NCBI GenBank assembly: GCA_037178855.1
Contig: JASJZC010000006.1
Span: 7,068,001 to 7,132,000, forward strand
Direction of reading: 5' to 3'
DNA length: 64,000 bases
From: Oscheius sp. JU75
Lineage: Eukaryota; Nematoda; Chromadorea; Rhabditida; Rhabditidae
In this document: positions 36,723-48,090 of the stretch, one piece after another
Layout: every line of letters starts with the position of its first letter
Numbering within the stretch: the stretch's first letter is position 1
Position numbers and translations under genes: made by a program
Notes under the pieces: generated by a model
What the model saw: only the letters and a program-made list of their open reading frames with translations
The model's database searches: none
Told to the model about the DNA's origin: nothing

Positions 36723-39700
36723 CTACGGCAAACTAGAATTCGAAGGAGGAGGCATGGCTCTCGGAATCCGCCACTTATCACAGTTGATTCCTATACAGAT
36801 TATCGTGTTTGTGGCCTCGCCTGGACAAGGGGGACGCATACACTGTCGTCTTCTGAACTTTGTCCCCGTACCACACTGTTTTGTGCATCGGGACCACGGA
36901 CCCCATTCGGACCAATTCATATCTTGGAAAGGACGTCTGGTTGTGGCGACTGCTGGTGGGTTAGGGCAAGACTGAACTGTGTAAAAGAGCATCTAAAGTG
37001 AGTATTACCTTTTCGAAACAGGATTTGGTTTCTCTATTTGGCCCGGGACAAGACGAGGTGGAGCATGCTCGAAGTCGAAAGCTGGATCCGGTTCCACAGG
37101 TGACAGAACATGGAGCCCAGAGGCTCCACTGGGACCAGAGACCCTGTATACAAGGCTGCATTGTACAGACGACTGTCTCGGTACAGTCTGAACCATTTCT
37201 TTTGTCGTATGGAAGTGTATCTACCTTTTGAGCAGATCTTCTGTCTCCTCAATTTCATTCCCTGACCACAACTGACAGAACAGCCAGACCACGGTCCCCA
37301 GTTGTCTGGAGCTGTAGTCGTCGTTGTAGTGGTTGTTACAGAGCACGGAACAGAACAACTGCCCTTCTGTTTTGCTTGACCTATACATTCACCAGCCAGA
37401 CATCTTCTTGCACGGAGACGGTAACCAGCAGTCCCGCAGGCCACATTGACACAGACTGACCACTCGGACCAGCCTGACCACTGCTGCCAGAATGGGGGCT
37501 TCTTCTCCTCTTTGTACGGCGAGGACTTCTTTTGTTCTTTGTTTGGTATAAGTAGAGGAGTACGAGTTGTAGTTGTTACTTGAGGACAGTCAAGAGAGGA
37601 ACCAACTACAGCTGTTCCTTGGCATTGGAGAAAACGACATTCTCCTTTGACACAGAAGCGACCACCGCCACAAGGAGTACCGTCTGGGAAGTTGGCCACG
37701 GTTCGGATGTTGTTCGATTGGAGCAGTTGACACCTGAATCGGGGGAAATTTCAACTCTTGCTGGTTCGAATCCACTCACCAGACTTTACATGGAGCCAGT
37801 TCAAATTGGAGGCCTTCTCCCGAAAGCTGCGGATTGGGCATATAGGGATCGTCTCTGGCTCTCTTACATTCTTGGGACGCGTACTGATTGGTCGCCAGTC
37901 CGGAACAGATCTAGAGTACTTTATAGAAAATATCGTATCCGTATTCTACCTGATCCGAGCACTTGATTCCTCTTGCCTCAATTCCAGTACATTGTGCTCC
38001 ATTGTTGTTAGGACTTGGATTGTTGCATCGTCGAATGCTTCGGCGTAGACGGATCTGTCCCTGGATCTTGCACTCGGAGCATTGACCACCACATGCCGGA
38101 GCTGGGTTCTCGTTCCAGCCTGACCAACCACCGTGAGTGTATGGAAGAACCCGGCTAGCTGGAATACACTGTCCATTCCGGCACTGTTTGTTGTAGCCAC
38201 AATTGGAACCTTCGAGAGCTGGATGTGCTGTCCGGACGACTCCTTCCCCGTTCCCACACCACGTCATCGAACAGACATCCTGAACAGATTTCCTATTAGT
38301 TTTGGAGACAGAACGTGCCTCAAGACGCTGACCATCCTTTAACTCGTGTTTCCAGCATTCTCCATGGAAAATCTCACATTGGTCGTCGAGCGTGAACAGC
38401 TGACCGGGACTGTCATGATCTTTCGGAGCCATTTGATCATCCTCTCGCAGTGGACTGTCCATTAGACAGTTGGTCGTTCGTCCATCTGTTCCCATTCTCT
38501 GAAAAGTGTTTGTAGTTAGATTGTTCGTAACTTACTCCAATGTATGCTCGCATCTCCTTCACGGAACAGCGGCTCCAATGAGTTTTGCCGGATCCGACGG
38601 AGGGACTCATGATACAGCACCTCAGATCACATTCGTTGTCTCCATCATGGTACATTCCCAGGCTATGTCCCATCTCATGAGTCACGACAAAGACACTTCC
38701 AAAGTCCAGGCCTTCATTGATTGTACAGGATCTGGATCCAGTACACATTCCCTTGACCGGGGCGTATCCAGCCACAGTGTAGAGACTCTCCCTGTAGAGA
38801 TCGTGACTGAATCCGTGGGTTAGGCTGAAGTTCAAGAGGAAGTTACCCTGAAAAAAGCAGAGCGTGGTCCCAATGTCTCGGGTCGTGGTCGTTGGGGAAG
38901 TTTATCTGGTACTGGTAGAGACAGAAGGCATCCAACAGCTTGTCAACATCTCCCGCCCGATGAGCAGCAGCTTGTAGAACTGGCTGAACGGAACATGTCA
39001 GAGTTGATCAGAACAAACCGGCGGTGTCTTTAGAACCTCGTAGCGGACCACCTTGATCTTGATTTTAGGCTGGATCGAGCGCTGAGAGTACAGAATGTCA
39101 ATCTATGAGAGATAGACAAGATGACTTTGAAACCAACATTGTTGACCGCAGCCATGATGAACTTGTGCAGCTCCACGTCGGCGTGAATGTTATACATTCT
39201 ATAGAAGTGTCTCCACATGGCATCATCTGCAAACACGGCCAGCTCGATAATCATCGGCTCTTTCCCGATTGTTGCTTGTCGTTCCCCCTTGTCTTTCTGG
39301 GTCTTCCGAGAGAGATGCGATCGAGGACGACGTTCACTTCGGACATCGGGATCGTGAGAGGGGTCTGAACTAGATAGTTAGATGGATGAACGATGATTCT
39401 AGGTTGTTTTTATCAAAAGAGAAACAGAATCGCTCGGGGATCGAACCCGTTGCTTTCTAGTCTTTTACCAATTGCGCCATGTGAGAAAAGCTGCGTACGT
39501 TGTTCTGTGCATACTTGAATTAGACCTACCGAACAAGCAAGTGTGCTCTGCGAGTTCTGTCTTTCTCTTCCGAATGATGTGCTCTTCGTGTTCTCGATCT
39601 TTCGGCTGAATCAACACGTATTCTCCATTCGAGGTGAGGACCAATCCGTGCTAAAATTTTTGTGACAAAAAAAATCCGAGAACTGACCAAGTCGACACCA

Positions 39701-40696
39701 CAACCATACAAGGAAATGCTGGATCCATTGTGGGAGACGGAATGTCCCTCAAAGGCACACTCTTCCTCTACACCATGCTTGATAGAAGAAGCCTCCGCAT
39801 CACGAACTATGCTTATAAGATCTGAACTCTTGATACTTTCCTCGACCTATTGAAAACAAACTTTTTGACAAAAGACCCGGTTTCGGTTGCAGCCAGAAGC
39901 GTTCTTGCTGACCGTCGATCACGACCTCGTAGTAAAAACCGTCAGCAGAGACTGATCGTATGGGAGTGTCCAGCCAAAAGTCTAAAGTTAGTCTCTATCA
40001 TATGTACTGCTTTCGACTGTGTTACAAAACGCAATATAAACCTTCTACCGGGAACCGATTATTGCCATTCGGTCATCTGTTTGAGGGGTGTAACTGCTAT
40101 GGCCGTTGTGCAGAAAAGAGAGTGTGAAGCGGATAAAAAACGTAAATGACTTATTGTTTTGATGGAAAGTGCGGGAAAGGAGAACAAAGTATCGAGACAG
40201 ACATGGGTAAACTGTCCCTGCCTGATGGAAACGATAGTTTTACCTACTGACATGAACATTGGGGACCTGAAAAGTTGGACAAGTGAATCCTTTAACATGA
40301 ATAGTGTTCTGGGCCTGGATGTTTTTATCTGACGTGGAAGACAACTTGATCGAAACGAAGGCAGAGCCACAAAAGCTGTCCGAAGGCCCACCTAGCCTTG
40401 AATGCTAAACATTTTGAAAGCTTCTGATATTCCCTGGTACCTAAAAGGGTTTCCGACCTGAACATGGAGATCTCACTCAAAACAGATGACTGACATCAGG
40501 GCCTATGTGTCAGCAGCAGTCCGTCGTCTCATTTAGCGCCCATCAAAAAAGTTGCGTAGCGTGTACCGACTGGTCTTGGGTAGAAGAACTCACCAGATGA
40601 CTCTCCTCCCAGCTTGTGCCTCCTCCAGATCGGGTCCTCTGGGTTGAAGGCAGTCCAGCCTTGGCACACCAGAAGAAGGAAAAGAAGCAAGATCAT
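36723..40696 (-). CDS. ADAMTS-type secreted metalloprotease with thrombospondin repeats
   Basis: A secreted zinc protease that remodels extracellular matrix. Exon 1 (40696-40594) is a signal peptide ([17 protein letters not shown]). The prodomain exons read [53 protein letters not shown] and [15 protein letters not shown], with a basic furin-like site at LSRKTQKDK or RKRK. The catalytic domain begins [18 protein letters not shown]; the zinc site is [16 protein letters not shown] followed by the Met-turn IMSP. A disintegrin-like and Cys-rich part ([30 protein letters not shown]) is followed by a degenerate TSP1 (GWSGWNE), a spacer Cys block ([11 protein letters not shown]) and at least four TSP1 repeats ([52 protein letters not shown]) to TAG at 36723. 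The junction near 39870 is unresolved. Probably 850-950 residues. Confidence 0.88.
39431..39484 (-). repeat. tRNA-like remnant in an ADAMTS intron
   Basis: The minus strand reads an A box, TGGCGCAATTGG, then about 20 bases and a B box in ACGGGTTCGATCCCC. The spacing is too short for a full anticodon arm, and no acceptor stem pairs. It sits in the intron after the exon ending AEHTCLF, in the same orientation as the gene. Confidence 0.4.
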
Positions 40697-42328
40697 CGGT
40701 TCATCTGAGTTTTGATCAAAGAGCGACGGGAAAGTGAAAGAGAGAAATTGATAAATGGCAGCTTGAGAGTAATGGCTATTCGTGGCAGTGAACACGGTCG
40801 CGGTTTGTGGAAGCGTGTGCTGTAAGAAGTGAAATTTATGGGGGTACGGTTTTGGTTTGGAAGGAAGAGATAGAGACAGTATCAGGAAGTTGTTGATGAC
40901 TACAGGGATCTCGGCTGGAACGGATCGACCAGAAAAAACAACTATGACACCTCTATGCTGGTTCCGAGACCAGACAACAGCTCTTTGAAGGGGATTGTTT
41001 TATTTTGATTAGAGGAGGAAACCTAAACAAGTCAAACCTCAAGTACTTATTGCTCGAAATGTTCAGAGAAGTTTCCTGACAAACAACTTGATCACCATAA
41101 ATGCGAGACAGAGACTCATAAACTCCCTTTTTCAAGCCATTCTCCCTCTCCCCACAAAAACCAGCTGCCAACGAGAAAGGGGTGAAAACGATCCCTCCCG
41201 CAGTGCCCCGTTTGCATGGTTTCTGATCTCGGTCGGTTATCAAATAAGGAAGTTGAGAAGACTAATTGGCGGAATGGTCTACGGCAAGAGAGGGAGGGAG
41301 AAGCAGAGCGTATTGTAATGACCTCGTTCTCTCGGTGTGTAACTTGTGGGTGAATCTACTGAAACCGTTCGGCTAAAGGGCATCAAGAACAAAGTCTTTG
41401 TACGGATTAGTGAGATCAGTGTTCCAGGTTAAGTACTCGAAACAGACTCCCAGTGAATATGGATGGATCCCTGACTAAGATGAAGGCATAAAAGAGAAAT
41501 TGTGAGAAGGGTAGCTGCCAAAGTCTCACTTATATCCGGAACCTGTGGTCAGGTTCGTCTCGGTAAAAAGTAGACGTATGACTCCAGATGAAAAGGATTC
41601 ATAGGGGAAGGAATGGTTTATCTAGGAAAAAGGATAAGCTCAGACTGGAGATCTCCCACAGGGATGATCCTCCTCACAAAGTACAGACTGGTCGATTACC
41701 TCCGACGACTGTCTCTAATGAAGACGAGAAGCCGGCCGTTTGCATAAGAAACGGTCAGGTTTCGGCTGGTCGTTCTCGGCCTCACATTACTACTAATAGT
41801 ACCTTCCAATGGTTTGGGGAAAACAACTTCAACTGCAGTTTGGAGAAGGTATACTTAGAGTTGATACTAGTAGTTAATTGCAGGATCCGTTTTCTTATAA
41901 ATACAAAAGAACGGTGTTGAACACGCAGCGAAAAGCTCGAAAGTCAAAGTTGTATGAAGAAACTAAACGAAAGCATGCTGGCAAAGTAGACTTGAGTTGT
42001 TACGAGTTCGAATTATGTAAGGTGAGAACAAAACAATAGGCATAGAGTGACGGAATTGGAACACAATTAGGAGCGATGGCAGATCACCTTGGCCGTTGTC
42101 GGACGTTTTTACTCGCCTCGAGATCGGATAGAAACGAGTTCGAACAACAGGGTAAAAAGGTGAAAAGCTAACTGAACCAGATAGCATCTTAATGGCAAGA
42201 AACTGTCAAAATATCCTCTTTTTGGTATCCACTTTCCAGACAAAAACAAGAAAAAACAAAGAGACTTTTTTGCACATATTTATAGCATGCATGATGTACA
42301 TGTTTCTCTTCTTTCATCGTTGTCGCTC
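40697..42328. other. Intergenic stretch without a recognised gene
   Basis: About 1.6 kb upstream of the ADAMTS gene. Frames up to 110 codons exist (for example 41588-41920, plus strand) but they have no motif, no splice structure and strongly mixed composition. I see no repeat family. Confidence 0.45.
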
Positions 42329-43420
42329 CTACAGATCGTCCAGATTCATCTGTTCCTTCGAGTGTGACTTTCGTTCGACCTTGCGCAGATCGTCCTCATC
42401 GTCCACGTCGCTGCCAATGACCGTGACCACGGAACTCGAGGCGATGCGGACCTTCTTGTCAGTCTCCTCCATGGTAGCAGTTGCGGCGGCGATAGTAGCA
42501 GCAGTAGCAGCCGTGTTGGCACTGGTGTCGCTCGAGAGACAGCTACGCGGTCGGATCTTCTTGAATACGAGGTTGTGCATGGATGCAGCTTCCATTCCAA
42601 TCTGAAACACGCATTATTGAGAACTTCGTCCAAGAAATATACTGACCTTGGTGGCATCAGCTCCCATCTCAACATCGGCATCGGTCTGCGGAAGCATCAT
42701 CTTGTAGACCATCGTGTACTGTTCGATGCGCTGCGGAGTGGTTGGTCTCTCGACGACGACGGTAAACTGTCCCTCTTTGAAGAACTTGTGAGCGTAGTTC
42801 TTGAGAAAGTTGAGATCGGCAAACGGTATCGGTCTCCCATCCACGTCGAGAAGAGCGTCACCTATGGCAAAGTGCTGACTGGCAATGCTTCCAGCTTCCA
42901 CAGTCACGATATGGGCCTTGTTCTTGAGAAGAGACAGTGTGAAGCCGAGAGTCGCCTTGGTATATTTGCCCGTATTGACGCAGGTGATGAGGCAGTAACT
43001 GAATCCTTCCATTCTCTGGGCTCCAATCTTCTTCAGTCGTCCCGGCGGTACAGCCACAGAATGCTGTCTTCTCTCCACAATCAGCTTCACTTGACCAGCT
43101 CCCGGCATTAGGGCTTCTGTCGCCTGATCGGCCGACTTGGGTTCTTTGCCATTAATACGTAGAATCCGGTCGCCCATGATGAGATCCTGTGTGCAGGAGG
43201 AGCCCAGATTCATGTTGATGATGAAGAGATCCGAGTTGATTTGCCATTGGGGATTGTCGTCGGCCTTGATCATCAGCGTCACGGTGACTTTGGTCGTCGG
43301 TAGTCCCGGTGGAGCCAGCTTGATGAACTGCTCTTTCTGCTTCTTCCTGAATGTGAAAGTTGCTTCTACCGGAAAAGGGAGCAAAATCACGCAGTAGTCA
43401 TCTCTGGAGGGCGGCTTCAA
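42329..43420 (-). CDS. Protein with two PDZ domains, N-terminus unresolved
   Basis: The exon 43420-42647 and the last exon 42601-42329 join in phase 0 across a 45-nt intron and encode at least 348 residues. The first PDZ spans roughly residues 45-118 (QDLIMGDRILRINGKEPKS, the usual GD-I-L-x-I-N-G core, then GQVKLIVER). The second spans roughly 135-225 (ATLGFTLSLLKNKAHIVTVE, IGDALLDVDGRPI, QFTVVVER). The C-terminus has an Ala/Thr-rich stretch and acidic tail (DVDDEDDLRK). PDZ proteins act as scaffolds by binding C-terminal peptides. The carboxylate loop is GFTL in PDZ2; PDZ1 has a less typical loop. The visible frame opens with LKPPSRDDYCV and has no ATG, so a short 5' exon upstream of 43420 is missing. 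Nematode PDZ pairs of this form exist; I cannot name an orthologue. Confidence 0.75.
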
Positions 43421-43590
43421 TTGGCCTTTCTTTATTGGTTTGGAGCTTTAGAAGTTTCCAAATTTCGCGAAACATGAAAGTGCAAAGCAATATAATTTAC
43501 TGGCAATTAGGTTTCGGGAAAAAAACTACTCTTGTAACAAGTTATCTAAAGACGACTCGTCTGCCTCTCACGGCTCTAGCCTGATTTCAG

Positions 43591-43719
43591 ATGATTTTCG
43601 TCCTGCTTTTGCTCCCTATCATTAGCGATGTGGTGGAGTCGGTGCTAAGGCTACCGTCAAGAAAGCTGCCAAAGGAGTTGAAGTGCGGCGAGGAGGGGAA
43701 GCAGGCTCTCACTGCTTGA
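43591..43719 (+). CDS. Possible 42-residue secreted peptide
   Basis: The ATG follows directly on a CTGATTTCAG trans-splice-like site. It reads a strong hydrophobic start (MIFVLLLLPIISDVVESV) and a basic tail (RLPSRKLPKELKCGEEGK), ending at 43719. An alternate frame beyond (KAAKSERLARDQGRAR) is basic and may be chance. It lies between two minus-strand genes. No family is recognised and there is no poly(A) signal nearby, so this could be spurious. Confidence 0.25.
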   Translation: MIFVLLLLPIISDVVESVLRLPSRKLPKELKCGEEGKQALTA

Positions 43720-43901
43720 GAAACTCTGAACACTAAGGCCGCCAAATCAGAGAGGTTAGCGAGAGACCAAGGCAGAGCTAGAAGTTTCAGGGAAAGCTGA
43801 GCCAAGACGACGAGCAAAACAGTTAGCATATTAATCTCCAAACGTCTTCCTTTAGATACATAGTCGGTTCTTTCAAAAGTTTATCTTGGAAACATTTTAT
43901 T

Positions 43902-45580
43902 TTAATCACAGCAAGTTCTGGATGAGGCTTTTTCAGAAAGAAGGACATTGGCACATGCGGTATAGTTGACTGAAACAGATCGGATTTTTTGTTGAGATAT
44001 CTTACTCACACTGAGAAAATAACGACTACGAAGATGTCCAGCCCAGCAAAGAGCACGAATGGAATTGTTACTATTCCAGTGGCTCGGGATATTTCTAAAT
44101 TTCGTATAATTTCTTGGAAACAATCTGTGACTCACTTTCGAGGCTTCCACTGTCAGTTAGTCCTAGGGAAATCAAGAGCCTCTGTTCATCCGCCTCTGAC
44201 AGTCCATTTTTGTTGATTATTATGATAATGTAGAGAATAATTACCACCTGGAAGAGGATCCAGAAGGTCTGAACAGATTGAGACAATTTCCGAAGTGTAC
44301 TCACCAAATACAGCATCATTGGCAACATGAAATACTTTTGTGGTCTCGAAACTCGTAGATAATTTTTTATTTTTGGCAGACTAAGGAACATTCCAATGAC
44401 GGCGCTAGCTATGCAGCATCCCTTTAGGAAGAAGTATGAAACCTGAAAACAAGCCACTGCAAACAAGAAGATGTCAGGCCTGTTCTTCTCTCTTCTTTCT
44501 TGTTTTGGAACAGGAATGGGAATAGCATGGAAATTTTGGGCCAATGGGACCGTTTACCTGTTTGTTTTGGGGGACCCTAACAGCAAGCGTCTCCTTAGGC
44601 ACCACTTAATTGAATACTGTCCACATTTCTCAATACCTCACATTGCTTGACATCCACTTTTTTTTTGAAAATCGATTTGCTTTGTTATTTATAAATTACT
44701 GGAAAAGAGGGATTCCTAGTGAGCAAACACTTAATAAGATGTCTGGAATGAAAAATACACTCAAATGTACTTGGCTCCCAAAAAAATAAACTGTAAGAAC
44801 TCACAATCCAGAAGCTGCTGTCCGAGTAGTCATAACCTTTTCCGAAGATTGACAGACATCGGAATAGCCAGTCATCGCGCTTATGAAATGTAGCAGAGCA
44901 ACCCAATTCCAGTATATAAATTCCTAGTAAGATGGATGTCACATTCTGAACTGTTTTTAGAAAAGAAAGTTGAAAGACTCACCCTAATAGCTATATATTT
45001 TTTAATGTACTTGAACTTTGCAGTTGTACCAGAGTATTCTTCTTGGAACTCGAAAGGTGGCGCTGACGGAGAAGCCTCCTCGTGAGGCGGAATTAAAGAA
45101 TATGAAGTAGGATGTGATTCCCCAATTCTGGATATCTCTCCAATATAGTATTTTGAAGAGAGAAAGCTCGTCTGGCTGATAGCAGCCCGCTGCTGAGAAG
45201 GAGAAATTAGGAGAAATGGACCGTCTTCTCGAAAATACCTCTATTTTCGTCATTGTCGGGGGTCAATTAATAAAAATGCAAGAAAAACAAAGGGTATCTG
45301 GTGTAAGAGAGAAGGAAAGGACAACACATTCGGTTCAACTTTCGAAAAAATATTCGCAGATCCGCGAACAAAAGAGACTGTCTGGATTGTCGCTGTTGAC
45401 ATAGTAGAGAGAGAGAGAGAGAGAGAGATTCAGAAAAATTAACGCTTTTTTACATACAAAACTCTGGATGAAAACAGTTCCGATATAAAACAGAACGAAG
45501 GTAAAGAAAATAATCCCATGTAAAGGTGTGAAAAAGTGTGTGTTCTGGCTGTTGCCGGCTAATGATAAACTGATAACCAT
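43902..45580 (-). CDS. Unrecognised multi-pass membrane protein
   Basis: Seven or so minus-strand exons join in phase. They start with MVISLSLAGNSQN and a first hydrophobic segment (GIIFFTFVLFYIGTVFI) at 45580. A polar exon follows (ending about 45000, KFKYIKKYIAIR), then NVTSILLGIYILELGC with a loop rich in acids and aromatics. Three more hydrophobic stretches follow (VSYFFLKGCCIASAVIGMFL, LFQVVIILYIIIIIN, VTIPFVLFAGLDIFVVVIF), ending ASSRTCCD-stop at 43902. About 300 residues, with 4-5 helices and a short Cys-rich tail. I do not recognise the family; the topology does not match a standard seven-pass receptor. The AGG|GTGAGT junction near 44990 and the last junction were chosen by phase. Confidence 0.55.
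45403..45428 (+). repeat. GA microsatellite in an intron
   Basis: An uninterrupted (GA)n tract within the first intron of the unrecognised membrane-protein gene. Simple sequence only. Confidence 0.9.
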
Positions 45581-45821
45581 CGCGTGTGATTTATCACCCG
45601 TACAAGCTGACTCATAGAACCGTGCCCCAATATTAGTGGTTCTTTTCGGTTAAGAAACTCCAACCTATTTGGGTGGAATGGCGTGTGCTATTTCGAATCA
45701 ATGTCCGTGTGCTTTTAACTGCCAGGCATCAGTTTATTTGGACTCTCAAAAACACTACCCCATCGCTTCATTCAATCGTATCGATATCTCTGGTTGTCGT
45801 AGCCACCATTGAACGGCTCAC

Positions 45822-47892
45822 TCATCTTCCGTTCAACTGATCTGCTCGTCGTCTTCTTCCTAAGCATTCCTCTCGCTTCTTAATGAAATTCACCCACGTC
45901 TTATGCTTCGTAGCATTTCTGCGCTCCCTTCTTTGAAGAAGACGATCCCTTTGGGCACTTCGATCGTCGACACGGTCACGGTTGCTGCTGAAGTATGAGT
46001 TCTAACCAGTCAGAACCAACAGAAATAGATACAGCGTTAGGGCCTACCTGGTATCAATGGCATTATCCGGCAGAAAATACCAAGTGTCTCTGAACGTTTG
46101 ACCCACAGGAACCAGAACATAGGCTCCTCTGGACATTAGATCAGAAACACTGTGTATTCTCCTCCCATCCATGTCACATAGCCTGAAATAAATTGTTGTA
46201 TCTAGTCAATTCGACTAACCTTCCCGGATTTACACTGTACCTCCTCGCCACCAGCTCCAAGATGTAGTTCATTCCCTTCTCCAGCTGTTTCTTCTGGAAG
46301 TTCACATGCTGGGACTCCATTCCTTGACCGTTCAGAAACACACTGAAAGCATAATTCTAGACTGTTCTCAAACTAACTAAATCAGGTAGGCTTCTGGGTT
46401 GGTTTGGTCTCTTCTGTGGTAGATGACTCCGCTGTTCGATCGCTGTCTGAAGGAGTTTTTCCTGAACAATGGTTGTCTTTGTTTGAAGAAACGAAAATCA
46501 CTCTTTGTGCTTCTCTAAGGCGTATTTGTCTCTCTCCTCCCATCCCTCATCGTGGAAATCTGATCGAAACTGATCCGAATCGAAGTCGTCATTTGCACTT
46601 CTTGACCGGTAGTGGTCTGAAATGAGTCTCTTTCGGATTCAAACTACTAGTAGAGTATTAGCAAAAGGTCTAACCTTCTTGTCTGGATGGCTCTCTGTAT
46701 CTTCTGTCGTAGGAGGTTCTGGCTCGACTCTCGACTACTGTAAATCCTTGACTATACAATAAAAAGTTAAGTTACATTCCGGTACTCTACTGTTATAACG
46801 TCCCGTGCCTCTGTAGTCGTAGTCGTCAGCTCCTAGAAATTCTATATAACCGAAAAGAGATTTAGGTGCGACACACGTCGTGATTTGGCTGTCTTCGCGG
46901 CTGCCCGATAGTATCTTTCAAACTCGTCGACCTCTCGGTTTTTCGACAGAGTCTTCACTTTTCTATGTTTTCTTTTCGGTAACTGTGCAGAATGTGGACG
47001 GGGAGGGGGAGTGTTGGCCTTCACTGCAAACCGTGGTTCACTTCAAAAACTTAGGCTGGGAATGAAACTAACGGTCAGCGTAGAGCGAGTTCCTCGAGAA
47101 GGATTCAAGTTCCGGAGCAGACATGGAACTGTGACGAGCCTCGTTCCTATAGCCTTGAGGGGTTCCAGCACGTCGAGAATTGTCCTTGTGACTGAAGGAC
47201 CAACTTTCCATCCCATCAAAATTATTGAAAAGTACTCTAATAAGAAAGTCGAAACTAGCGCACCAATAACTGAAGGCTTACAGGGGCAATTGGAATATCA
47301 GCTGTGTTTCAAGGGTCGTGACTTACTTAGTTGATGCGCAGCCTATCAAATTTTATGTTTGATGATTCTAATAGAGTCAAATTTCTTAGTGGATTAAGAA
47401 CGGAAGAAAAGAAGACTCACAACATGAGGGGCTCGTCTCCCGTTACATAATAGACGGATCTGTCCCTGATCTCGCTCTCGTTGCTTATTTTGTGACCATG
47501 TCTGAATAAATAACTGAGCAAGACATGTTCTCTCACACATCGTATAGATTTTCTGCCGTGTCCTGCATGCTCAGAAATGTGCCCAGGTCGTCCAGTAAAT
47601 GCCTTAGCGACGGAACTTGACGCTGTCTCCATATGAACAGCTTTGGCCTGAAGTCTCTAGCTTCTACTGGAACAAATTGAATACTTTTTGGAAGGTTCAT
47701 CTCCATTCCGCTTTAAATAAAGCTTCTTAATCAGAGGTTGTTGAGCCCTGTTCTCCAGCCGATCCCCGTCTTCTCGATCGTAATCTCCCCACTTTCTTCT
47801 GTTGATATCCAGATAAGAGACATTATTGTAGGGATCATAAGGCGCTGAAACAAATTAAATAGGCTCAAAAAAGAACTGAAAGAACCAGTCAT
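45822..47892 (-). CDS. Doublecortin-domain protein (two DCX domains)
   Basis: The likely start is ATG 47892 (MTAPYDPYNNVSYLDINRRK), just after a trans-splice-like acceptor at 47950. DCX1 reads KKLYLKRNGDEPSKK, then FRPKLFIWRQRQVPSLRHLL, then GHKISNESEIRDRSVYYVTG, the RNGD start, LLDDL middle and GxxY end of the domain. A Ser/Arg-rich linker and basic segment follow (SAQLPKRKHRKVKTLSK). DCX2 is YVFLNGQGMESQHVNFQKKQ, YILELVARRYSVNPGRLCDM, VSDLMSRGAYVLVPVGQTF. The C-terminus is basic (ERRNATKHKTWVNFIKKREE). DCX domains bind microtubules, fitting DCDC2/zyg-8-like cytoskeletal roles. DCX1 holds a frame change that is explained by a 28-nt intron (see findings). Stop at 45822. Confidence 0.75.
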
Positions 47893-48090
47893 GTATGTGG
47901 TGTTGGGTTGTTCGGCTGACGGGGGCCAAGCGAATGTGGTTCGGGTCACCTAGAGACGGACCATGTCAGAATTAACAACATGACTGCCTATTTAGAAAGA
48001 GTCTAAAAGGGGAGCACATCAACTAGAGATGTTTGGTAGTGGTGGGTGCGACAGGACAAGAGAAAGTAATCTTTATTCTTTATTCGAGAG
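47893..48090 (-). promoter_or_regulatory. Candidate operon intercistronic region (IL-17-like to DCX)
   Basis: Two overlapping AATAAAG signals follow the IL-17-like stop on the minus strand (near 48070-48080). A CGTCTCTAG acceptor at 47951-47950 then precedes the DCX transcript. The gap of about 140 bases with signal and acceptor is typical of downstream operon genes that receive an SL2-type leader. Confidence 0.5.

Noticed and set aside
45403..45428. CRISPR-like or tandem-repeat array
   Set aside because: It is a simple dinucleotide microsatellite; no array of spaced repeats is present anywhere in the window.
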